This document shows positions 1-5,284 of a stretch of 7,076 bases of DNA, piece after piece. Both the position numbers and the translations under genes were made by a program. The stretch is from Alphaproteobacteria bacterium (GTDB lineage Bacteria > Pseudomonadota > Alphaproteobacteria > Rhizobiales > Aestuariivirgaceae). The stretch lies in contig JAPLOT010000047.1 in the NCBI GenBank assembly GCA_026400595.1, forward strand, positions 1 through 7,076, read 5' to 3'. The notes below the pieces were generated by a model. The model did no database searches. It was given only the letters and a program-made list of their open reading frames with translations, and was not told where the DNA came from. How positions within the stretch are numbered: position 1 is the stretch's first letter; each line of letters starts with the position of its first letter.

Positions 1-114
1 CACGAGGTGCGCAGCGCCGTCCGCGTGCTCATGTCCAAGGCGGACAATGTCCCGCTGATCGAATCGCAGGAACGGATTCGTATCGACATTTTCCTGCGGG
101 ACAATCTTCCCTAG
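1..114 (+). CDS. C-terminal end of an unrecognised protein (5' truncated)
   Basis: Frame 1 is open from the window edge to a TAG at 112-114, giving 37 residues that end in RIRIDIFLRDNLP. About 80% of codons end in G or C, as in the clear genes nearby, which supports real coding in this frame. The fragment is hydrophilic with no membrane segment and no motif I recognise, so I assign no function. It converges on the L,D-transpeptidase gene with a single base between the two stop codons. The start and most of the protein lie outside the window. Confidence 0.55.
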   Translation, partial: HEVRSAVRVLMSKADNVPLIESQERIRIDIFLRDNLP

Positions 115-115
115 G

Positions 116-1399
116 TCAGAAGGTCTTCGGCTCGGGCTGGCCCAGGATGAATCCGGTGCCGTCGAGACCATAGATATCGTCGCGGAAGTTCACGCGTCCG
201 TCTTCGGTGGCCCATGCGGTCAGGTACATGAAGCGCACGCCCGGACCGTTGTTGATCTTCAGGTCATAGGGCTCGACGTTGGCCTGCACCATCTCGACCT
301 GCATCATGTCGACGTCCGGCTCGCCCTGCAGGATCCAGTCGACAACCGTCTTGACCTGATCGATTCGGACGCAGCCCGAACTCTCGAACCGCACGTTGCG
401 GCCGAAGGACTCCTGATGCGGCGTGTCGTGCATGTAGACCATGTGCTCGTTCGGGAAGTTGATCTTCACCGTGCCCAACGAGTTGTGCGCGCCTGGCTCC
501 TGGCGGAAGAAGTAGCGTTCGGGTGGCGTGGTCGGCCAGTCGATGAGCGAGGGGTCGATCTCCGGTCCGTCGACGCCGTCGAAGATGCGGATCTGCATCT
601 TTGCAAGGTAGGAAGGATCCTTGAGATAGTTCGGGACGATGTCGCGCTCGACGATCGACGCCGGAATCTTCCAGTATGGGTTGAAGTTTATGTCGCTTAC
701 CGTGCTGATCAGTGTGGGCGAGGGACGCTCGAGCTTGCCGACCACGATGTTGTGGCGCGAATAGACGGTATTGTACTGAACCGTTTCCAGCTGCGTGCCG
801 GGAATGTTCACGAGGATGTAACGGTCGCCGAGACCTTCGACATAGGCCTCGATACGTGGAATGTTTTCCTTCAACATGTGCAGGCGCGTCTCGGCAGAGA
901 CATTCAATGCCGCGAGTGTCTTCTCCGCCACGATTCCGCTGGGCAGGACACCGTGATTGATCTGGAAGGCACGCACCGCGTCGGCGAGTTCATCGTCGAA
1001 TACGTTCGCGTTCTCGGCCGTCAAGGTCTCGAAGGGCAGGTAGTTCTCGGCCACCAGGCGATGGCGGAGCGCGATCACGCCGTCGCCCTTGTTGCCCTTC
1101 TTCAACTGCTTCACGGAAAGTTCCGGCCAACCTCCGCCCGCCGCGAACTCCTCGTACATGGCGATTGCCGCGTAGGTGAAGTCGACCGAGCCAGGGGAGA
1201 TCATCGGCATCTCATTCTGGCCGACGAGGATTTCCGTCTGCGTGGCCAGCTTCTGACCCGCCTTGGCTGGCGCCGTAGCAATCGAACTCGTCTGCACCGG
1301 GTCCTGCGCGAAGGCAGGCACAGCCGCAAGGCTGGCCGTGGAAAGCAAGGCTCGGGTAAAGGCACGTCGCGTGAGCACGGCGTCAATCCTCTCTGTCAT
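116..1399 (-). CDS. Tat-exported L,D-transpeptidase (YkuD domain, YcbB type) with peptidoglycan-binding domain
   Basis: This is a 427-residue cell-wall enzyme expected to form 3-3 (meso-Dap to meso-Dap) peptidoglycan crosslinks, or to attach proteins to peptidoglycan, in the periplasm. The N-terminus carries a twin-arginine-like signal (TRRAFTR at 10-16, hydrophobic stretch 17-28, probable cleavage after AFA at 29-31). A PG_binding_1-like domain covers about 97-165 (GDGVIALRHRL, then DAVRAFQINHG). The YkuD catalytic domain covers about 193-358, with HDTP at 324-327 and SSGCVR at 340-345, so the nucleophile is Cys343. E. coli YcbB (LdtD) is much longer, about 615 residues; this is a compact member. 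Start choice is uncertain: ATG at 1399 has no clear ribosome-binding site, whereas an in-frame GTG at 1378 (codon 8) has AGAGG nine bases upstream and still leaves an intact Tat signal. It lies 87 bp downstream of the flavoprotein gene on the same strand. Rhizobia usually carry many such paralogues, so I give no symbol. Confidence 0.93.
   Translation of the reverse strand: MTERIDAVLTRRAFTRALLSTASLAAVPAFAQDPVQTSSIATAPAKAGQKLATQTEILVGQNEMPMISPGSVDFTYAAIAMYEEFAAGGGWPELSVKQLKKGNKGDGVIALRHRLVAENYLPFETLTAENANVFDDELADAVRAFQINHGVLPSGIVAEKTLAALNVSAETRLHMLKENIPRIEAYVEGLGDRYILVNIPGTQLETVQYNTVYSRHNIVVGKLERPSPTLISTVSDINFNPYWKIPASIVERDIVPNYLKDPSYLAKMQIRIFDGVDGPEIDPSLIDWPTTPPERYFFRQEPGAHNSLGTVKINFPNEHMVYMHDTPHQESFGRNVRFESSGCVRIDQVKTVVDWILQGEPDVDMMQVEMVQANVEPYDLKINNGPGVRFMYLTAWATEDGRVNFRDDIYGLDGTGFILGQPEPKTF
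1388..1392 (-). promoter_or_regulatory. Shine-Dalgarno-like AGAGG inside the annotated L,D-transpeptidase start
   Basis: On the minus strand AGAGG lies nine bases before the in-frame GTG at 1376-1378. The upstream ATG at 1397-1399 is preceded by AAATCTGCTGCG, which has no purine-rich match to the 16S tail. This favours the shorter 420-residue protein beginning (M)LTRRAFTRALL, which has a more typical short Tat n-region. It is a single short motif and does not decide the matter. Confidence 0.4.
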
Positions 1400-1423
1400 C
1401 GCAGCAGATTTGGTCGATTGCGG

Positions 1424-1438
1424 TAAAGTTGGCCTTAA
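1424..1438. promoter_or_regulatory. Possible CtrA-like site upstream of the L,D-transpeptidase
   Basis: On the minus strand the sequence reads TTAA-GGCCAAC-TTTA, which matches 7 of the 8 defined bases of the alphaproteobacterial CtrA consensus TTAA-N7-TTAA. It lies 25-39 bases before the ATG of the L,D-transpeptidase, a plausible promoter position. CtrA controls cell-cycle and envelope genes in this class. The motif is short, one base is wrong, and chance occurrence is likely enough that this is only a candidate. Confidence 0.2.
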
Positions 1439-1486
1439 TGGCGCAGGGGTCTGGTAGTCCAGAGCTTCGGCGGGAATGAGGCAGGG

Positions 1487-3541
1487 TTAGTTTGCCGCAA
1501 GCGCTGTCACCTCCCGTCTGAACGGCATATCTAGAAAGTCGACCGGCGGATCGCCGAATTCCTCGGCGAATTTACGCCCCGCATGAACGGCAGCGGCAAT
1601 TGTGCCCGGTCCGAAACAGTCGCCGGCCCGGGAAACGGAATGGCCGGCCTTCAACAAACTGTGAAAGAGCGAGTCGACCGGGTCGCGTGCGGTGACCATC
1701 ACCACCGATGCGGCCGCGATCTCGCGGGTCTTGCCCGTAAAGCTGCAGCCCAGGGTCGCATGAGCTGTCGCGATCGACTTCACCAGCGTATTGGCTTCGA
1801 TCCTGACATCAAGCTCAAGCAGCCTGCTCTGGATCGTTGCCTGCTCGAGCGTTGCCTTGGTGAAGATGGAGACCAGCGGCGCGGGCGTCACCAGCGTCAC
1901 CGTAAACCCATGCTTGCGCAACAGCTCTGCGAGAACCCCGCCCATGTAGTAGTGGTCGTCATCGTAGATCACCACGTCGCGGCCGCGCGGCATCCGGCCA
2001 GCCATGATGTCGTCAGGCGTCAGCACGTCGGCGTCCGCGGCAAGCGCGATCGGCCGCACCTGGGCACTGCCTGTCCCGTCACGGCGCCATGTCGCGCCGG
2101 TCGCCACCAGCACATTGTCGGCACCGAGTTCGGCTACCGTCTCCACGGTCATGTCGCTTTCGAGGTAGAGTGAGACATTCGGCATCTTGCCGATCTGCAG
2201 CATCCGCCAGTCACGAACCCGGCTCCAAGCTGCGAGACCCGGCAGCCGGCACTCGCGGGCGACGCGGCCACCCGGTTCGGCCGCGCGATCGGCGATCGTG
2301 ACCGTCAGCCCGCGTTGACCCAGGGCGCGCGCTGCCTCCAGGCCCGCGGGACCCGAGCCGACCACAAGGACATGTGCATCTTTCTGTTTCGGACGAATCG
2401 TTTCCGGATGCCAGCCGCGCCGCCACTCCTCGCCCATGGTGGGATTCTGCGTGCAGCGGAGTGGCGTCATGGTGAAGTCGTTGCTGATGCAGATGTTGCA
2501 GCCGATGCATTCCCGGATGTCGTCCAGACGGCCCTCCTCGATCTTTTTCGGGAGAAAGGGATCGGCAATCGAGGGCCGTGCGGCGCCGATCATGTCCATG
2601 ATGCCCTGGCGGATGACGCGCACCATGGAATCGGGTGATGTGTAACGGCCGACGCCGACGACCGGCTTGCTGGTCAGTTTCTTCACGCCCTTGATGTAGG
2701 GTTCCTGGAAACCCTCCTCGGCGAAGCGCGAGGTCTGCGAATCCTTGGACCAGCTCGAAAGCGACAGGTCCCAGAGGTCGGGAAGCTCCGCCATCATTGC
2801 AATGGCGTCTTCCACTTCGGCGGGTTCGAGGCCGGCCGCACCCTGGAATTCGTTCATTGCAATGCGCACCGGCACGGCGCAGCTGCCGCCCACTGCATCC
2901 TTCGTGTCCTCGATCACCTCGCGCAGGAGGCGCGCACGGTTCTCGAGCGAGCCGCCATATTCGTCGCTGCGGAAATTGGTGGCGCGCGAGAGGAACTGCT
3001 GGAAGATCCCGAGGCCATGCCCGGCATAGACATAGACAAGATCGAAGCCCGCCGCCTTGGCACGCAGCGCCGCCGCGCGGTGGGCGCGGCGCAGGTTGCG
3101 GATGTCCTCTTTGTCCATTTCACGGGCTTGCACCGGGCTGTTGAAGAAACTTGCCGCAGGCATGGGGCTCGCCGCCATGGGGATCTCGCGCGACCAGAGG
3201 TTCACGGCGGTGTATCCGGAGTGGCAGAGTTCGATGCCCGCAAGCGAGTCATGTGCGTGGATCTTCTCGGCGATGCGGGCCAGCATCGGAATGTCCTGAT
3301 CGCTCCAGATGCGGAGTTCGACATAGGGTGCGACATCGGCGCCGTGATGGATCTCGACCATCTCCGTGCAGACCACCGCCCAGCCGCCCTGGGCCTTCAT
3401 GCCGCGCATGGCCGCCAGCGCCGAGGCGTCGCGATAGCCCATGCCATTGCAGTGTGGCACCTGATAGAAGCGGTTCCGCGCCGTCACCGGGCCGATGCGC
3501 ACGGGCTCGAAAAGTATGTCGTAGCGGGGATCTCGGGTCAT
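1487..3541 (-). CDS. Trimethylamine dehydrogenase-family iron-sulfur flavoprotein (amine dehydrogenase-like, substrate unknown)
   Basis: This 684-residue protein is a cytoplasmic oxidoreductase expected to oxidatively dealkylate or deaminate an amine and pass electrons through 4Fe-4S to an external acceptor. An Old Yellow Enzyme-like FMN barrel fills about 1-340. Its start (DPRYDILFEP, RNRFYQVPHC) closely follows Methylophilus trimethylamine dehydrogenase (TMADH), and Cys31 matches the cysteine that binds FMN covalently there. Tyr172, His175 and Asp267 match the TMADH triad Y169/H172/D267, and Arg226 matches R222. The cluster cysteines are C345, C348, C351 and C363. A FAD/NAD-like domain follows, with an ADP-binding GSGPAG at 395-400. 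Odd points: TMADH pocket residues Y60 and W355 are here Met61 and Asp355, while W264 is kept, and the ETF-docking Y442 is Arg441. Trimethylamine is therefore unlikely to be the substrate. Full-length TMADH is about 730 residues. The start is firm: GGAGG (minus strand, 3551-3547) lies five bases before ATG. It is divergent from the PLP enzyme gene. Automatic annotation would probably say NADH:flavin oxidoreductase. Confidence 0.9.
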   Translation of the reverse strand: MTRDPRYDILFEPVRIGPVTARNRFYQVPHCNGMGYRDASALAAMRGMKAQGGWAVVCTEMVEIHHGADVAPYVELRIWSDQDIPMLARIAEKIHAHDSLAGIELCHSGYTAVNLWSREIPMAASPMPAASFFNSPVQAREMDKEDIRNLRRAHRAAALRAKAAGFDLVYVYAGHGLGIFQQFLSRATNFRSDEYGGSLENRARLLREVIEDTKDAVGGSCAVPVRIAMNEFQGAAGLEPAEVEDAIAMMAELPDLWDLSLSSWSKDSQTSRFAEEGFQEPYIKGVKKLTSKPVVGVGRYTSPDSMVRVIRQGIMDMIGAARPSIADPFLPKKIEEGRLDDIRECIGCNICISNDFTMTPLRCTQNPTMGEEWRRGWHPETIRPKQKDAHVLVVGSGPAGLEAARALGQRGLTVTIADRAAEPGGRVARECRLPGLAAWSRVRDWRMLQIGKMPNVSLYLESDMTVETVAELGADNVLVATGATWRRDGTGSAQVRPIALAADADVLTPDDIMAGRMPRGRDVVIYDDDHYYMGGVLAELLRKHGFTVTLVTPAPLVSIFTKATLEQATIQSRLLELDVRIEANTLVKSIATAHATLGCSFTGKTREIAAASVVMVTARDPVDSLFHSLLKAGHSVSRAGDCFGPGTIAAAVHAGRKFAEEFGDPPVDFLDMPFRREVTALAAN

Positions 3542-3628
3542 GGCGGCCTCCGGTTTCGCATGTCTCTAGCAGGAAGGCCCGGCTCCCGGCTATGGTTGCC
3601 GAAATCTTGGATGGCGTGAGAATCTCGG
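3542..3628. promoter_or_regulatory. Divergent intergenic region between flavoprotein and PLP enzyme genes
   Basis: These 87 bases separate two head-to-head genes and must hold both promoters unless these lie inside the coding regions. Visible elements are the GGAGG ribosome-binding site of the flavoprotein gene (minus strand, 3547-3551) and a perfect tandem heptamer CCCGGCT at 3578-3584 and 3585-3591. I could not identify convincing -35/-10 boxes on either strand, nor a clear inverted-repeat operator. Confidence 0.4.
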
Positions 3629-4606
3629 GTGACAGTTGCATTTGCCGACATCGAGGCGGCTGCAGAACGTCTTGGCGGCCGCGCCACACGGACGCCGCTG
3701 CTCGAATCGGCGGTCCTCAATGCCACCGTCGGCGGGCGGGTGCTGCTGAAACCCGAGTGCCTGCAACGTACCGGCTCCTTCAAGTTCCGCGGCGCCTGGA
3801 ATGCCATTTCGCAGCTTGACCCGGCGCGAAACGCCGGTGGAGTGGTGGCCTATTCCTCCGGCAACCATGCCCAGGGCGTTGCCGCTGCGGCGCGCATTGT
3901 CGGCCTTCCGGCCCTGATCATCATGCCGTCCGACACGCCACGGATCAAACAGGAGAACACCCGCAGCTATGGTGCCGAGGTCGTCCTCTACGACCGTGCC
4001 ACCGAGGACCGGGAGGCCATTGCCGCCTATCACGTGGCACATCGCAGCGCGGTCTTCATTCCTCCCTTCGATCATCCCGACGTCATCGCAGGGCAAGGGA
4101 CAGTGGGACTGGAACTGGCGGGGCAGGCGGTTGCGGCCGGCTGTGCACTGGATCACGTTCTGGTCTGCTGCGGCGGTGGCGGTCTGGTGGCGGGCATCGC
4201 GATTGCCATGGCTCGGCTGTCGCCCAGCACGCTTGTGCACAGCGTCGAGCCCGACGGTTTTGACGACTATGCGAGAAGCCTCCGATCGGGGCGGCGCGAG
4301 CGCAATGCGGCCCAGGCGGGCTCGATCTGCGATGCGCTCTTGACGCCCCAGCCGGGCGTGCTGACCTTTGAGATCAACCGGCACCTCCTGGGCGAGGGGC
4401 TGGTGGTCGACAATCGCAATGTGGCCGATGCGATGCGCTTTGCTTTCGAAGTGCTGAAGCTGGTGATCGAGCCCGGCGGCGCCGTGGCCCTTGCTGCCGT
4501 CCTGTCCGGAAAGCTGCCGACACGCGGCCGCAACATCGGCGTGATCATTTCTGGCGGCAATGCGGACGCCTCGCTGTTTGCGAGAGTGCTCCGGGGCGAG
4601 ATCTAG
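3629..4606 (+). CDS. PLP-dependent threonine/serine dehydratase or racemase (fold type II)
   Basis: This 325-residue cytoplasmic enzyme is expected to deaminate threonine or serine to a 2-oxo acid and ammonia, or to racemise serine or a similar amino acid, using PLP. The Schiff-base lysine is Lys52 in TGSFKFRGA. SSGNHAQG at 76-83 contains Ser77, aligned with the re-face serine of serine racemase. CGGGGLVAG at 181-189 binds the PLP phosphate, EPGGA starts at 281, and SGGN at 308-311 contacts the pyridine ring. Glu207, with main-chain position 211 and Asp213 (VEPDGFDDY), matches the divalent-metal site of eukaryotic serine racemase. There is no C-terminal ACT-like regulatory domain, so this is not feedback-regulated biosynthetic IlvA (about 500 residues). 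Ectoine-utilisation EutB and hydroxyaspartate ammonia-lyase belong to the same family and remain possible. The start is GTG; the only nearby upstream ATG (3611) runs into TGA at 3617-3619. No strong ribosome-binding site is visible. Its TAG overlaps the opposing gene's stop. Confidence 0.88.
   Translation: MTVAFADIEAAAERLGGRATRTPLLESAVLNATVGGRVLLKPECLQRTGSFKFRGAWNAISQLDPARNAGGVVAYSSGNHAQGVAAAARIVGLPALIIMPSDTPRIKQENTRSYGAEVVLYDRATEDREAIAAYHVAHRSAVFIPPFDHPDVIAGQGTVGLELAGQAVAAGCALDHVLVCCGGGGLVAGIAIAMARLSPSTLVHSVEPDGFDDYARSLRSGRRERNAAQAGSICDALLTPQPGVLTFEINRHLLGEGLVVDNRNVADAMRFAFEVLKLVIEPGGAVALAAVLSGKLPTRGRNIGVIISGGNADASLFARVLRGEI
4603..4606. other. CTAG palindrome serving as overlapping stop codons for convergent genes
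   Basis: The plus-strand PLP enzyme gene ends with TAG at 4604-4606. The minus-strand hypothetical gene ends with TAG on bases 4605-4603. The four-base palindrome CTAG therefore supplies both stop codons, leaving no intergenic space. Confidence 0.9.
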
Positions 4607-5172
4607 CCCGCGCGTGCCAAGTCCTCCTGCACCGGTACGCTGATCTCTTCTCCGGGCTTGTGACGCACGATGACGATCCGGCGGCTTGGTGGAGCTGCGG
4701 CCTGCGGTGGCTCTTCGGCGACCACTTCAGGCCGGCTCGGCTGCTCCTGTACAGCCTCGGCGTCGGCCGCCTCGGATGCCGCACCGATGCGGGTGATCGT
4801 GAGTCTGGCGCCACGCTTCTCGTCGGGGAGGGCCGATGGCTTCACGGCCGCAATGGCGGCCTGCGGCGCCGGCTCGAAGATATCCTCGTCCTTCTTGAAG
4901 TACTTCATGTGGCGAGGTGCCAGTTCAGGAACCGGTGGCACTGCCGTGTCGGGCTTCGGGCTGCGGGCAAGTGCTTCGCCGAGGCGGGCGATCAGTTCGT
5001 CGTGATTGCCCAAAACCGTTGCCTCCAGGCGGCGCATCTGATCCAGAAGCTGCGTGGTCTCTCTCGATCTGAGGCGCTTGGCGTATTCAGCCAAGAACCA
5101 GCGGCCGCGCTGCGTTTCCAGCACGGCAGACTCGATGGCCTCGAAGGACTCCGGCGACAACTCGGTCGACAT
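4603..5172 (-). CDS. Conserved hypothetical protein with RGRWFLAEYAKR motif
   Basis: This 189-residue protein has no signal peptide and no membrane segment, so it is probably cytoplasmic. Residues about 8-70 are predicted helical and contain ESAVLETQRGRWFLAEYAKR at 14-33, followed by a heptad-like helix (LLDQMRRLEATV at 42-53). I recall similar N-terminal motifs in alphaproteobacterial hypothetical proteins but know no function. A short basic/acidic motif, HMKYFKKDEDIFEP, lies at 88-101. The rest is Pro/Ala/Glu-rich and probably disordered, apart from two strand-like pieces (ARLTITRIG at 122-130 and RRIVIVRHKPG at 164-174). This layout would suit an adaptor or scaffold, but that is inference. 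The start is supported by GGAG (minus strand, 5183-5180) seven bases before ATG. It overlaps the PLP enzyme gene tail-to-tail by 4 bp and is divergent from the MFS gene, so it is probably transcribed alone. Confidence 0.8.
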   Translation of the reverse strand: MSTELSPESFEAIESAVLETQRGRWFLAEYAKRLRSRETTQLLDQMRRLEATVLGNHDELIARLGEALARSPKPDTAVPPVPELAPRHMKYFKKDEDIFEPAPQAAIAAVKPSALPDEKRGARLTITRIGAASEAADAEAVQEQPSRPEVVAEEPPQAAAPPSRRIVIVRHKPGEEISVPVQEDLARAG

Positions 5173-5284
5173 ACGCTAACTCCACACACAAACACCTCTG
5201 CAGAACTCGCAGATGACCCGGACGTCAATTATGTTAGGGAATGGTGAATCTTTGGTTTAAGGCCGCGCTCGATCAGTCAAGATC
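5173..5284. promoter_or_regulatory. Divergent intergenic region between hypothetical and MFS genes
   Basis: These 112 bases hold the promoters of two head-to-head genes and are noticeably richer in A/T (about 5225-5260) than the coding DNA. On the minus strand there is a TTGACG that could be a -35 box (5228-5223), but no good -10 box at 17 bases. A 5-bp inverted repeat (TCTGC/GCAGA, 5197-5201 and 5209-5213) would lie in the leader of the hypothetical gene. The ribosome-binding GGAG of that gene is at 5180-5183. No strong ribosome-binding site precedes the MFS start. Confidence 0.35.

Noticed and set aside
416..1426. Long plus-strand open frame (336 codons) antisense to the L,D-transpeptidase
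   Set aside because: It is rich in Arg, Val, His and Asp with no family resemblance. It arises from the G/C third-position bias of the real minus-strand gene, which has a clear signal peptide and catalytic motif.
1450..1463. Perfect inverted repeat TCTGG-TAGT-CCAGA after the flavoprotein stop, as a terminator
   Set aside because: The stem is only 5 bp and no U-run follows on the minus strand (the next bases are CCCCTGCGCC), so it is not a credible intrinsic terminator.
1487..3541. 2,4-dienoyl-CoA reductase (FadH) or dimethylglycine demethylase DgcA of Pseudomonas
   Set aside because: The RNRFYQVPHC start, covalent-flavin cysteine and CIGCNIC cluster motif place it with trimethylamine dehydrogenase. 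As I recall, the Pseudomonas protein has a different N-terminus and a CVGANYC-type motif.
3590..4384. Minus-strand open frame (264 codons) opposite the PLP enzyme gene
   Set aside because: It is low in hydrophobic structure and has no recognisable domain. The opposite strand has all PLP fold-II motifs in order.
3629..4606. Biosynthetic threonine deaminase IlvA
   Set aside because: The protein ends at 325 residues, right after the PLP domain, with no ACT-like regulatory region.
5197..5213. TCTGC/GCAGA inverted repeat as an operator or riboswitch stem
   Set aside because: A 5-bp stem with a 7-base loop is expected by chance, and nothing around it forms a larger structure.
5223..5228. TTGACG on the minus strand as a -35 box for the hypothetical gene
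   Set aside because: The sequence 17 bases downstream (TTCTGC) does not resemble a -10 box. I mention it in the intergenic entry but do not call a promoter.
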